The translations under genes and the position numbers were made by a program. Shown piece after piece: positions 33,242-41,932 of a DNA stretch of 64,000 bases (its first letter is position 1; each line of letters opens with the position of its first letter). The stretch is taken from assembly GCF_042667405.1 (NCBI RefSeq), contig NZ_JBHVAL010000006.1, positions 62,001-126,000 on the forward strand, written 5' to 3'. The DNA comes from Arthrobacter sp042667405 (lineage in GTDB: Bacteria; Actinomycetota; Actinomycetes; Actinomycetales; Micrococcaceae). The notes beneath the pieces are model-generated. The model was not told where the DNA came from and did not search any database. It worked only from the letters and a program-made list of their open reading frames with translations.

Positions 33242-33268
33242 AACCAAGCCAGAGAGGAACGCGGCCTG

Positions 33269-34198
33269 ATGTCCGTTTCAAGCAAGTCGTCCGGGATCAC
33301 GTCGAACAGGTGGTTCAAGCCAGTCGTCGTCACTGCGGGAGCTTTGGTGGTGGCCCTGATCCTGGTTCTCCTGGCACAGTGGCTCCGAACCCTGCAGCCG
33401 GTGCAGCAATTCCTGACGGATTACCCTGGCCACTCATCGATCCCCGAAGGTACCCCTACGGGCTTTCCCGCGTGGCTTGGCTGGCAGCACTTCCTGAACA
33501 TGTTCTTCCTTGTCCTGATCATTCGTTCGGGCTGGCAGGTGCGCACCACCACCCGGCCTCCGGCGTACTGGACCAGGAACAACAAGGGATTCATCAAAAC
33601 CAAGAACCCGCCGAGCAAAATCAGCCTGGACCTCTGGTTCCACCTGACACTGGACGCATTGTGGGTCTTGAACGGCATCATTTTCATCGTTCTGCTCTTC
33701 GCGACCGGGCAGTGGCTGCGGATCGTTCCCACCAACTGGGACGTCTTCCCGAACGCGCTTTCGGCCGGCCTTCAGTACGCCTCGCTGAACTGGCCCGTTG
33801 AGAACGGCTGGAACAACTACAACAGCCTCCAGCTCCTGACCTACTTCGTCACTGTCTTCATTGCCGCGCCCCTGGCCATCATCACCGGTATCCGGATGTC
33901 CGGTGCGTGGCCCAAGAAGGCCGCGATCAACAAGTTCTACCCCATCGAGCTGGCGCGCAAGATCCACTTCCCGGTGATGATCTACTTCGTGGCATTCGTG
34001 ATCGTCCACGTCACCCTGGTGCTGGCCACCGGCGCGCTGAACAACCTGAACCACATGTACGCGTCCAACAACGACTACAGCTGGTGGGGCTTCGGGATCT
34101 TCGCGGCCTCCATCGTCTTCACGGCAGCTGCGTGGTTCCTGGCCCGGCCGTTGTTCCTCCGCCCCATCGCCTCATTGATGGGCAAGGTTTCGCGCTAG
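33269..34198 (+). CDS. Membrane cytochrome b subunit (cytochrome b561/FdhI-like)
   Basis: This 309-residue membrane protein has five or so helices. Histidines suitable for heme b ligation appear in helices at LGWQHFLNMFF, LWFHLTLDALW, ARKIHFPVMIY and FVIVHVTLVLA. The fold resembles the cytochrome b subunit of formate dehydrogenase or thiosulfate reductase, which passes electrons between quinone and an extracytoplasmic partner. In related actinobacteria a molybdopterin-dependent oxidoreductase is sometimes adjacent; none is here, so the partner is unknown. Start is ATG 33269. A bidirectional terminator follows at 34208. Confidence 0.8.
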   Translation: MSVSSKSSGITSNRWFKPVVVTAGALVVALILVLLAQWLRTLQPVQQFLTDYPGHSSIPEGTPTGFPAWLGWQHFLNMFFLVLIIRSGWQVRTTTRPPAYWTRNNKGFIKTKNPPSKISLDLWFHLTLDALWVLNGIIFIVLLFATGQWLRIVPTNWDVFPNALSAGLQYASLNWPVENGWNNYNSLQLLTYFVTVFIAAPLAIITGIRMSGAWPKKAAINKFYPIELARKIHFPVMIYFVAFVIVHVTLVLATGALNNLNHMYASNNDYSWWGFGIFAASIVFTAAAWFLARPLFLRPIASLMGKVSR

Positions 34199-34207
34199 CC
34201 CCTAACA

Positions 34208-34247
34208 AAAACAGCCGCTCCGGAAGGGTTTCCGGAGCGGCTGTTTT
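34208..34247. terminator. Bidirectional rho-independent terminator
   Basis: Arms 34208-34224 and 34231-34247 are 17 bases each and perfectly paired (AAAACAGCCGCTCCGGA with its complement) around a 6-base loop. T-rich tails occur on both strands. It follows the cytochrome b gene and serves the convergent DapA-like gene on the other strand. It is the clearest classical terminator in the window. Confidence 0.92.
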
Positions 34248-34337
34248 GGTCTTAGGAGGCGCTAGCTCTGAGGCATCCAGCGTTTCGCCGTTCGTAAAGG
34301 CGTGCCTGGACCACGACTCAGCCCAGCGGCGAATCCG

Positions 34338-35261
34338 TTACCCAGTGGTGGAACCTTGTAACGCTAAGCCCGCTGCTCTCAGGATATCGCCCAGGATCGC
34401 GACCTCGTGGTCAGCTGCAGCAACGTTTGGCAGGCGTAGGGTGCGGTGTGACAGGACTCCTTGGGCCTGCAGAGCTGCCTTGGCCATCACAGCTTGGGCG
34501 CCGGCATCGTTCAGCGCATCGACGACCGGGATAGTGGCGTTAAAGACTTCCAGCGCTCCGCTGGGGTCGCCGGCATCCCAGCGGCGGACTACCTCGGCGA
34601 ATTCGGCGCCCACGACGTGTGAGGCGACTGCGACAACCCCGGCTCCGCCAATCGACAGAAACGGCAGAAACAGTCCGTCATCGCCTGAATACCACGCCAA
34701 GCCGGTGGCCGCCTTGAGTTTGGCGGCAGCGTAGAGGTCGCCCGTGGCGTCCTTGTTAGCCACAATCCGCGGATGTTGCGCCAACCGCATCCAGGTGTCG
34801 GGAGAAATCCGCACGCCTGTTCGTCCCGGGACATCGTAGAGCATGATGGGAAGCTCGGTGGCATCGGCAACCGTCGTGAAGTGGAGGTAAAGGCCGTCCT
34901 GCGTGGGCCTCGAATAGTAAGGCGAGACGAGCAACAGGCCGTCGGCTCCCGCCTCACCCGCCTGCTCCGCCATCCGCATCGCATGGGCCGTGTCATTCGA
35001 ACCAACGCCCGCCAGGACGGCGGCCCTGTCGCCAACTGACTCAACGACCGCCGCCACGAGGGCGGCTTTCTCCGGGCCGTGCGTCACAGGTGACTCGCCG
35101 GTGGTGCCGGACAGAACCAAGCCGTCGCTGCCCTCGTCAACTAGCTTCTTCGCCAGCCTCACCGCAGATGGCAGATCCAGAGCACCGTCGGGAGTCATCG
35201 GGGTAACCATAGCGGTGAGGACAGCGCCGAACGGGCGCCCAGGGGTCATTGGCAGAACCAT
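34338..35261 (-). CDS. Dihydrodipicolinate synthase family protein
   Basis: The 307-residue TIM-barrel protein has the class I lyase hallmarks: SGTTGESPVT (pyruvate carboxylate site), VSPYYSRP with the catalytic Tyr, and VANKDATGD with the Schiff-base Lys (near residue 170). DapA proper condenses aspartate semialdehyde with pyruvate for lysine and cell-wall synthesis; paralogues act as N-acetylneuraminate or keto-acid aldolases. No lysine genes are adjacent, so either role is open. Start is ATG 35261. It is convergent with the cytochrome b gene and unlinked in function to its neighbours. Confidence 0.85.
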   Translation of the reverse strand: MVLPMTPGRPFGAVLTAMVTPMTPDGALDLPSAVRLAKKLVDEGSDGLVLSGTTGESPVTHGPEKAALVAAVVESVGDRAAVLAGVGSNDTAHAMRMAEQAGEAGADGLLLVSPYYSRPTQDGLYLHFTTVADATELPIMLYDVPGRTGVRISPDTWMRLAQHPRIVANKDATGDLYAAAKLKAATGLAWYSGDDGLFLPFLSIGGAGVVAVASHVVGAEFAEVVRRWDAGDPSGALEVFNATIPVVDALNDAGAQAVMAKAALQAQGVLSHRTLRLPNVAAADHEVAILGDILRAAGLALQGSTTG

Positions 35262-35408
35262 GATGCGACCCTACCGCCTTCCGGGCCGCGCGCGGAAGGT
35301 ATTTCGGCCCGGATGTGAGAGGGGTGTCTCGGGGTGATTCAGCCAGCTGGCGACAGGGGAGACGGATTATGCAAACAATCGACAAACGCGCCGAAGCGAA
35401 AAAGACCG

Positions 35409-36245
35409 CTAGCTCAACGCCCCACCCTGCCACAGCGCATCAAACGGGGCGCCGGAGGAAACCCTGTTCTTGATGCCCGCTGTGACGAAGGCCTTGGCGG
35501 TGCGGGCAGCTTCCAAGGGAGTGGCGCCCTTGGCCAGCTCCGCGGTCACGGCCGCAGCAAGCGAGCAGCCGGCACCGGAGACCGCAACCTCGCCAACCTT
35601 CGGAGCGCGCAGGACTTCCAGCGTCTCGCCGTCGTAGTAGACGTCGACGGCGTCGGGCCCTTCCAGCCGCACCCCGCCCTTGGCGAGGACTGCTGCGCCG
35701 CTGATCTCGTGGATCCTGATGGCTGCGGCCTTCAAAGACTCCTCGTCCATGATGGCGAGTCCGGACAGCGATTCGGCTTCGAAGTGGTTCGGGGTAACGA
35801 ACGTGGCCAGCGGCAGGATCTGCGCCTTCAAAGCCTGGTCGGTGTCCAGGGCGTGGCCCGGCTCCTGGCCCTTGCAGATCAACACGGGGTCGAGCACCAC
35901 GTGCTTGAACGAGCCGCCGGTCAGGGCATTCTCCACGGTGCTGATGGTTGCCGGGCTGCCGAGCATGCCGATCTTCACGGTGTCCAGAACCGAAGGTGCG
36001 CCTGAAGCGGCACCGTAGGCCGCCGTCGTGGCTTCCAATTGGTCCGCAATGACCTGCTGGTCCACCGGCACAAAACGGTGGTTCCAGCTGTCCTGCGGGT
36101 TGAAGGAAACGATGCAGGTGAGGTTCGCGATTCCGAACACACCGAGTTCCTGGAAGGTCTTGAGGTCGGCCTGCGCGCCGGCGCCACCGGTCGCTTCGGA
36201 GCCGGCGATGGTCAGAGCAATGGCTGGGGCAACGGCTGAAGTCAT
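35409..36245 (-). CDS. thiD: Hydroxymethylpyrimidine/pyridoxal kinase (ThiD/PdxK family)
   Basis: This 278-residue cytosolic kinase has the ribokinase fold with the ThiD start ALTIAGSEATGGAGAQADLK, the central block VVLDPVLICKGQ, and the C-terminal anion hole VAVSGAGCSLAAAVTAELA with catalytic Asp replaced in the usual DTxGAGD-like position by SGAGCS. ThiD phosphorylates hydroxymethylpyrimidine for thiamine; the GAGCS form is typical of the ThiD/PdxK-like branch acting on pyridoxal as well. Which activity dominates cannot be told. Start is ATG 36245. It stands alone, 43 bases downstream of the TAXI gene stop-side neighbour. Confidence 0.85.
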   Translation of the reverse strand: MTSAVAPAIALTIAGSEATGGAGAQADLKTFQELGVFGIANLTCIVSFNPQDSWNHRFVPVDQQVIADQLEATTAAYGAASGAPSVLDTVKIGMLGSPATISTVENALTGGSFKHVVLDPVLICKGQEPGHALDTDQALKAQILPLATFVTPNHFEAESLSGLAIMDEESLKAAAIRIHEISGAAVLAKGGVRLEGPDAVDVYYDGETLEVLRAPKVGEVAVSGAGCSLAAAVTAELAKGATPLEAARTAKAFVTAGIKNRVSSGAPFDALWQGGALS

Positions 36246-36287
36246 GACTCCATTTTGGCGTTGCTCCTGTGCGACTCCTAAACGGGG

Positions 36288-37265
36288 CTAGCCGTGCAGG
36301 GCCCGGTAGGCGGACTCGGCGGCCGGATGCAAGGGCACTCCCGCGGTGTTGATCAGCGTTTCCGGGCTGAGGAACTGGACTCCTGCGCTGGACTTCGGCA
36401 CCAGGTCCTGGGCCTGTTCCACCATGAGCTCCACGGTCTGCCGGACGACATGGTCCGCCAGGTCGCTGCGGCACAAGAGCAGGTTGGCCACGCCCACGGT
36501 CCACACCGCAGGAGCGTTTCCGTAGCTGTTGGCTGGAATGAGGACACGGTCGTAGAAGAACCCGGACTGCTCACGTGTCGCAGGGATGAGATCGGAGAGG
36601 TCAAGCAGCCGGACGGGCAGACCCTGCGCAGCAGCGGCGATGGGCGCCGTCGGGACGCCTCCGGACTGGATCATGACATCAATGGAACCGTCGGCCAGGG
36701 CCGCGATCGCCTGGTTCAAGCCGAGGTTGACCTGCTTCAAGGCTCGTTCCGGCGCTGCCGACTGAGGTGCCAGCCCGGCTGCGGCGATGATCCTTCCCGC
36801 GGTAAGGGTGGTTCCCGAACCAACTTCGCCCACACCCGCGGTTTTGCCGGCGAGGTCCGCGAACGTCCGGATGGCACTGTCCTGGCGCACGATGCAGTGG
36901 ACGTAGTTCTGGTACACCTTGCCGAGGGCCACCAGGCGTCCTTCGCTGTGGCTGCTGGCAGCGGGTTGCGCAGCAGCATCGGCAAGGGCGACGGCGAAGG
37001 TCGCCTCGCCGGACAACACCCGCTGGATGTTATCCAGGCTCCCGCCGGTGGTCAGGGCCCGGGCGTTCTCCGCGATGCGTTCCCGTTGCAACAAGTTCGC
37101 CAGAAGGGTGGCGAATTCAAGGTAAAAACCGCCCTGTTCGCCGCCTGCCACAGTGAGTTCTTGCGGCTTCTCCGAAGGGGAGCAGGCAACAGCCGAGGCC
37201 AGCACACCGAACATCATGGCGGCTTTGATGGCGTTGCGCCGGGAAATCGCAGGCACCTCAAACAT
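36288..37265 (-). CDS. TAXI family solute-binding lipoprotein
   Basis: The 325-residue product starts with ISRRNAIKAA, a twin-arginine-like n-region, and a lipobox ASAVAC (Cys near residue 28). The mature protein is a TAXI-type (TRAP-associated) binding fold: TVAGGEQGGFYLEFA, TTGGSLDNIQRVLSGEATFA and VGSGTTLTAGRII. TAXI proteins usually feed a fused TRAP permease (DctQM); none is present here. Instead its start overlaps the sensor kinase stop by eight bases. I infer it captures a ligand for the sensor rather than for transport. The ligand, perhaps a carboxylate or amino acid, is unknown. Confidence 0.88.
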   Translation of the reverse strand: MFEVPAISRRNAIKAAMMFGVLASAVACSPSEKPQELTVAGGEQGGFYLEFATLLANLLQRERIAENARALTTGGSLDNIQRVLSGEATFAVALADAAAQPAASSHSEGRLVALGKVYQNYVHCIVRQDSAIRTFADLAGKTAGVGEVGSGTTLTAGRIIAAAGLAPQSAAPERALKQVNLGLNQAIAALADGSIDVMIQSGGVPTAPIAAAAQGLPVRLLDLSDLIPATREQSGFFYDRVLIPANSYGNAPAVWTVGVANLLLCRSDLADHVVRQTVELMVEQAQDLVPKSSAGVQFLSPETLINTAGVPLHPAAESAYRALHG

Positions 37266-38673
37266 CGGCCCCCTCCCCTGGGTGCCCGAATTCCAGGCGA
37301 ACCGTCAACCCGTGTGGCTTGCTGTCTTCCAGCACCAACCTCGCCCCGTTCGCCTCGGCCAACCGTTCCACAATCGTCATCCCCAAGCCGTTGCCGGGGA
37401 TGCTGCTGTGCTGCGGTGCCCGCCAGAACCGGCTGGTGGACGCTGCGCGCTGATCGGCTGGGAGGCCCGGGCCGTCGTCGGAAATCACGACGGCGGTGCC
37501 TCCTTGGGCAGGTTCGGTCGCCACTTGGATGTGGGCGCCCGGGGCGTACTTGATCGCATTGGCCAGGACCTCACCCACCATGTGCGCGAGTTCTTCCGGG
37601 TTGCAGGCAATGGTGACCGGCCGTGATGGCTGGATGAGCGTGATCGTGGCACCTGCCTGTGCGGCTGCGGGGGCTGCCCGTTCCACCTCTCCTTGCAGGA
37701 CGGGAAAGGGGTCGATCACCGAAAGCAGCTGGTGCCCGCTTTCCTGATCCACCCGGGCAGCCCCTGCAGAGGCGCGATGTTCCGCGGTGGCCAGCTTCAG
37801 CACGCCGTCGAGCATCCCTTCCACCCGCTCAAGCTCGGCTACGACGCCGGCCGCGGCGGCCTTCTCCGGTTCGGACCGCAGTGCCAGCTGCAGCAGGTCG
37901 ATCCTCAACCGCAACGCCCCGACCGGGTTGCGCAGCTGGTGCGATGTGTCCGCGATGAGCCGGCGCTGCGATTCCATGCTCTGGCTCACCGTGTTGGCCA
38001 TGGCGGTGAAGGAGCGGCTGAGTTCGCGCAGTTCGGGTGGGCCGGCTTCGGGGAGTTGGCTGGTGGTGCCGGTGGCTTCGAGTTCGTGGACCGCTTGGCT
38101 GAGCCGCTGGACCGGGCGCAACACCCAACCGGTGATGCGCGCTGCCGCCACCAGAAGCAGGGCGCCAAGCGCCACGGCAGCCAGCCCGACGACGAGCCAC
38201 CGCTCCCGCAGCTTCTGCCGGGCGACGTCGAGATTCACTTCCACCACTACCTCGCCCAGGACCTGGCTGGCCGTGCCGAAGGACCGGGAGATGGTCTCGT
38301 TGGCCGTCCCGAAGGCGCGGATGGGGTCAAGGGTGGTGTCACTCAGGTTCAGGCTTGCCCTGTCGAGCGCATCACGGACCTGCGGTTGGTCATCGTTAAG
38401 GTCCCCCGAGTGGAAGGTTTGGCCCTGCATATGGATCAGGATTCCTTCGCCATACAGCTCGGAGTAGCGGTCCATTTCGCGTTGGAGCTGGGTTGTGTTG
38501 TTGTCCTCCAGGGCGTCACTTGCCAGCTGCGCGAAGCGGTTCAGGGCGGCGACACGGTTGATTTGCAGCTCCTGGGTGAGTTCCCGGCTGGCCGATGTCA
38601 GGATCACGCTGGATACCGTCACCACGAGGACCACCACCAACAGGCTCAGAATGCCCAGGACCCGGAGTTTCAC
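37258..38673 (-). CDS. Sensor histidine kinase (TctE-like)
   Basis: The 471-residue membrane kinase has two transmembrane helices (residues about 5-27 and 160-185) around a compact extracytoplasmic domain. HAMP and HisKA follow with the phospho-acceptor block IADTSHQLRNPVGALRLRID, and then an ATPase domain with NAIKYAPGAH, DDGPGLP and GNGLGMTIV boxes. It overlaps the response regulator by four bases upstream and the TAXI gene by eight bases downstream, so the three are made together. TctE-type kinases sense carboxylates, sometimes with a binding protein as co-sensor. Start is at 38673. Confidence 0.92.
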   Translation of the reverse strand: MKLRVLGILSLLVVVLVVTVSSVILTSASRELTQELQINRVAALNRFAQLASDALEDNNTTQLQREMDRYSELYGEGILIHMQGQTFHSGDLNDDQPQVRDALDRASLNLSDTTLDPIRAFGTANETISRSFGTASQVLGEVVVEVNLDVARQKLRERWLVVGLAAVALGALLLVAAARITGWVLRPVQRLSQAVHELEATGTTSQLPEAGPPELRELSRSFTAMANTVSQSMESQRRLIADTSHQLRNPVGALRLRIDLLQLALRSEPEKAAAAGVVAELERVEGMLDGVLKLATAEHRASAGAARVDQESGHQLLSVIDPFPVLQGEVERAAPAAAQAGATITLIQPSRPVTIACNPEELAHMVGEVLANAIKYAPGAHIQVATEPAQGGTAVVISDDGPGLPADQRAASTSRFWRAPQHSSIPGNGLGMTIVERLAEANGARLVLEDSKPHGLTVRLEFGHPGEGADV

Positions 38674-39332
38674 GGCTGCTCGACGCGATAGCCCACGCCG
38701 CGGACGTTGATGATGAACCCAGGCATCTTGAGCTTGGACCGGAGTCCGGTCAGGTGCACGTCCAGTGAACGCGAATGGGCCAGGAAGGCATCGCCCCAGA
38801 GCGCGTCAAGAATCTGTTCACGGGTAACCACGGAACCCGCATGCCTGACCAGGAGTCCCAGAAGGTCGAATTCCGTTGCCGTGAGGGGAAGCTCCCCGTT
38901 GCCAACCGATGCGATGCGACGGTCTAGGTCCACTTCGAGCTCTCCGAGGACGATCGTGTGCGGCGCTGCCTGGCCGACGCGGTTGGTCCGCCGCGTCACA
39001 GCTTCGATGCGGGCCAGGAGTTCGACGAGTTTTACGGGTTTGACCAGGTAGTCGTCCGCGCCTGAGCGGAGGCCGAGGACCACGCTGCGTTCGTCATCGC
39101 GGGCCGTCAGGATCAGGATCGGGATCTGGGTGACTTGGCGCAGTTTCCTGAGGACGTCCAGGCCGTCCAGATCCGGCAGGCCCAGGTCCAACAGGATCAC
39201 TTCGTGCTGGCGATGGGCCAGGAGTGCGTCCTCGCCTCTGGAGACCCGGGTGTGCTTATGCCCGGCAGAGGCGACGGCGGCACTCAAGGCTGAGGCCATG
39301 GCGTCGTCATCCTCGACGATGAGCACGTGCAC
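38670..39332 (-). CDS. OmpR-family response regulator (TctD-like)
   Basis: This 220-residue regulator has a receiver domain (HVLIVEDDDAMASAL, phospho-acceptor in VILLDLGLPDLDG, Lys in LVKPVKL) and a C-terminal winged HTH (LTATEFDLLGLLVRHAG, then VREQILDALWG-like and NVRGVGYRVE). GTG 39332 is the start, after AAGGAA; a longer open frame to 39455 lacks homology. It is the first gene of a regulator-kinase-TAXI operon. Likely targets are the divergent or nearby MHS symporter at 39576 or a transporter elsewhere, which is inference. Confidence 0.92.
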   Translation of the reverse strand: MHVLIVEDDDAMASALSAAVASAGHKHTRVSRGEDALLAHRQHEVILLDLGLPDLDGLDVLRKLRQVTQIPILILTARDDERSVVLGLRSGADDYLVKPVKLVELLARIEAVTRRTNRVGQAAPHTIVLGELEVDLDRRIASVGNGELPLTATEFDLLGLLVRHAGSVVTREQILDALWGDAFLAHSRSLDVHLTGLRSKLKMPGFIINVRGVGYRVEQP

Positions 39333-39507
39333 GGTGATTCCTTCCTGTCTCGGGGCTTTGGGTCCGTCTTGGAGGTTACTCCTTTCCAAGAGCGTCCGCC
39401 CCTTCGGCGGCCGGCCCGGGCACCCAAGCCCGGCAGCCGCCGTCGTACATCCCAACGCTCGATCACCTACAGGCGCCTTTTTTGAAACCCTCCATCACCC
39501 CCTAACG

Positions 39508-39566
39508 TTGCGAGGCCCGCTCTGCGTCCTCCGGGAGTACCAAAGGGCGCAGAACGGGCCTCGCAA
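39508..39566. terminator. Hairpin terminator after the MHS symporter gene
   Basis: TTGCGAGGCCCG from 39508 pairs with CGGGCCTCGCAA ending at 39566, and the inner CTCTGCG/CGCAGA extends the stem to about 23 pairs with few mismatches around an 11-base loop. It begins 10 bases beyond the symporter stop on the minus strand. There is no U-tract. Confidence 0.75.
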
Positions 39567-39575
39567 TCGGGTGGG

Positions 39576-40955
39576 TCAGGCGTCGATCAGGTCCTTTTTG
39601 TCCCCGCGACCTTCCCAAGCGTGGCCCTGTTCCGTGTCCAGATGCGTGGCCTTCTTGTTTTTCAGGGCGAAGACATACACCAGCAGCGAAATGAAGATGG
39701 CCGCCGTGACGTAGGTGAAGAACAGGTCCTCCTGCCCGGCCTTCTGCAGCGCCGCACCGATCAGCGGGACCGTGCCACCGAAGAGCGAGTTCGCGATTGC
39801 GTAGCCCAGGCCGACGCCGAGGGCGCGGATGGAAGCCGGGAACAATTCGGCTTTCACCAGGGCATTGATGGAGGTGTAGCCACCAACCATCAGCAGGCCG
39901 CCCATCATGAGCAGGAAAGCAACGAAGGGATCCTTGGTGCCTGCAAGAGTGGAGAGCAGCGGCCACGTAAACAGCACGCCGGTCACACCGAACCATACGA
40001 GCAACGGCTTGCGGCCGATCTTGTCCGAAATCAGGCCATACACGGGCTGGAGCAGCATGAAGATGAAGAGGGCCCAGAAGTTGATCACGGAGGTGTCGGT
40101 CTTGGCAATGCCGGAGGTATCGTTCATGAACTTCAGGATGAAGTTGGTGTAGGTGTAGAACGCCACCGTGCCGCCAAGCGTGATGCCGATGCAGATCAGC
40201 AACGGCTTCCAGTGCTTGGTGAACAGGAGCTTCATGGTGCCGGGCTGAGCTTCGCCTGCAACCTTGACGTGTGCCGCACGGATCTGGTCAGCGGAGACCG
40301 TTTCTTCCATGGAACGGCGAAGCCAAAGCACTACAAGCGCTGCCACGCCGCCAATGGCGAACGGGATACGCCAGCCCCATTCAGTCAGGGCTTCCTTGGT
40401 CATGGTGTTCTGCAGGATCACGAGCACCAGAAGCGCCAGCATCTGGCCACCCACGAGCGTCACGTACTGGAAGCTCGAGAAGAAACCACGGCGCTTGGCC
40501 GTCGCGGCCTCGGACATATACGTCGCGCTTGTGCCGTACTCACCGCCGACGGAGAAGCCCTGGACTACCCGGACGAAGACCAGCAAGATGAGCGCCCACA
40601 GGCCAATGACATCCTGGGTTGGGAGGATGGCGATAGCGAATGAACCGGCCGACATCATGGTGACGCTCAGCGTCAGCGCGGCTTTGCGGCCCTTCCGGTC
40701 CGCGTAGCGGCCGAAGAACCAGCTGCCGATAGGACGCATGAGGAACGACGTCGAGAAGACGGCCATCGCTTCGAGGCCGGCCTGGAGGTCGTCCGAGGAG
40801 TTGAAGAAGTGCGACTGGAAATACGCCGCAAACGCCGTGTAGACGTACACGTCGAACCACTCCACGAGGTTGCCCGCGGAGCCCTTGAGGATGTTGCTCA
40901 CGGCCCTGCGGGTCTGGGCGGCTTCGCTCAGAGGTGCAGCTTGTTGGGTGCTCAT
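39576..40955 (-). CDS. MHS-family proton symporter (dicarboxylate/alpha-ketoglutarate type)
   Basis: The 459-residue MFS protein has twelve helices and the metabolite:H+ symporter signatures: SAGNLVEWFDVYVYTAFA in helix 1, the loop 2-3 motif GRYADRKGRKAA, and GFSVGGEYGTSATYMSE in helix 4. These features match KgtP/ShiA-like carriers of dicarboxylates or related acids. Start is ATG 40955 after AGGAAGG; TTG 40958 is the codon before. It lies downstream, on the same strand and reading towards, the regulator operon, but is separated from it by a hairpin. A 32-base tandem repeat lies upstream of its promoter region. Confidence 0.9.
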   Translation of the reverse strand: MSTQQAAPLSEAAQTRRAVSNILKGSAGNLVEWFDVYVYTAFAAYFQSHFFNSSDDLQAGLEAMAVFSTSFLMRPIGSWFFGRYADRKGRKAALTLSVTMMSAGSFAIAILPTQDVIGLWALILLVFVRVVQGFSVGGEYGTSATYMSEAATAKRRGFFSSFQYVTLVGGQMLALLVLVILQNTMTKEALTEWGWRIPFAIGGVAALVVLWLRRSMEETVSADQIRAAHVKVAGEAQPGTMKLLFTKHWKPLLICIGITLGGTVAFYTYTNFILKFMNDTSGIAKTDTSVINFWALFIFMLLQPVYGLISDKIGRKPLLVWFGVTGVLFTWPLLSTLAGTKDPFVAFLLMMGGLLMVGGYTSINALVKAELFPASIRALGVGLGYAIANSLFGGTVPLIGAALQKAGQEDLFFTYVTAAIFISLLVYVFALKNKKATHLDTEQGHAWEGRGDKKDLIDA

Positions 40956-41362
40956 CAATGAACCTTCCTGGACGGCAGCAGCTGAGGCGGCCGTGTCTTG
41001 CCTGTGTTCGTTCTGTCCATGAAGCGGGTGCTCATGGCTTCGTTGCGCATGGCTCGTCGTCGACTAAGAAAGGCCCTCTTGGGGATGAAGAGGACGTATT
41101 CCAAACTATGGGTGATGCACGGCACAGCCAACGCGGGAACGGATTTCCTAACACTTCCTTAGGTTTCCGGCGCACGCTCGCTCACGTTCCGCGGGCTTGG
41201 GGTGGACGCTCGTTCACGTTCTGTGGGTTTGGGGTGGACGCTCGTTCACGTTCTGTGGGTTTGGGGTGGACGCTCGTTCACGTTCTGTGGGCTTGGGGTG
41301 GACGCTCGCTCACGTTCTGTGGGTGGTGGCCTTCAAGCGAGGGCGGGAATAGTGTTCCTGGC
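40956..41362. other. Intergenic region with tandem repeat
   Basis: This 407-base gap separates the leftward MHS symporter from the rightward methyltransferase, so both promoters must be inside it. The right half is filled by a five-copy 32-base tandem repeat (41167-41326). The left half includes a short open frame from 41015 or so that is basic and without a ribosome site; I do not count it as a gene. Confidence 0.6.
41167..41326. repeat. 32-bp tandem repeat, five copies
   Basis: Units start at 41167 (degenerate), 41199, 41231, 41263 and 41295, each 32 bases, head to tail with no spacers. The core is GGACGCTCGTTCACGTTCTG. Copies 2-4 are nearly identical; copies 1 and 5 carry CTCGCTCACG instead of CTCGTTCACG. 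The array ends 36 bases before the methyltransferase start, so it would lie in its promoter or leader. Confidence 0.92.
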
Positions 41363-41869
41363 ATGGGCACATTTCAGCGGGCAGTCGTCATCCTGAAAGA
41401 GGAAGCCGGACGAGTACCCCTGCCGCCCGGTCAAGTGGTTGGACTCGTGCTGGACTATGTCCTGGAGCGCCTGCACGGCACTCCTGTGCCACGGGCTCGG
41501 GGTTTGCAAAAAGTTGTCGGGACAGGTCTGATTCTGGCCGGCATGGTAATGACGGCTTGGGCTGTCGTGGAACGTCGACAACACACGGTGGGAAGTTTCG
41601 CCTTAGGTCGTCCCGAGACATTGGTAACCAGCGGCCCCTATGCCGTCAGCCGCCATCCGATGTACCTGGGCTGGTGGATGATCCATGCAGGTGTGGCGAT
41701 TCTCAACGGTTCATACTGGGCTCTGGCCACCCTGCCTGCCGGAGTCTTGGTTGAACATCTGGGTGCGCTGTGGGAGGAAAAGATGCTCCAGCAGGAGTTT
41801 GGCGAACCATACCTTGAGTACATGAAGGATGTGCCGCGTTACGTCGGAATTCCAAGGCACAGGGAGTAA
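41363..41869 (+). CDS. Isoprenylcysteine carboxyl methyltransferase-like membrane protein
   Basis: The 168-residue protein has hydrophobic helices and the C-terminal signature of the ICMT/phospholipid methyltransferase group: LVTSGPYAVSRHPMYLGWWM, with the RHPxY motif, then GxxLxWEExxLxxxFGxxYxxY-like sequence (LWEEKMLQQEFGEPYLEY). These residues bind S-adenosylmethionine and the membrane substrate. In bacteria the substrate is usually unknown. Start is ATG 41363. It is preceded by the 32-base tandem repeats and stands alone, convergent with the epimerase gene. Confidence 0.82.
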   Translation: MGTFQRAVVILKEEAGRVPLPPGQVVGLVLDYVLERLHGTPVPRARGLQKVVGTGLILAGMVMTAWAVVERRQHTVGSFALGRPETLVTSGPYAVSRHPMYLGWWMIHAGVAILNGSYWALATLPAGVLVEHLGALWEEKMLQQEFGEPYLEYMKDVPRYVGIPRHRE

Positions 41870-41932
41870 TCCGGTCCTGACTGTCGAGAGAGGGTTGGAT
41901 TCAAGAGGCATTTTGGTGCGAGAGCGTTGTGT

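Noticed and set aside
35370..35475. Short open frame starting MQTIDKRAEAKK
   Set aside because: It overlaps the 3' end of thiD and has neither a convincing ribosome site nor a recognisable domain.
41015..41160. Short basic open frame upstream of the tandem repeat
   Set aside because: It has no ribosome site, no recognisable domain, and lies in the promoter region of the symporter gene.
41167..41326. Possible CRISPR array
   Set aside because: The 32-base units abut directly with no unique spacers and there are no cas genes, so this is a tandem repeat.
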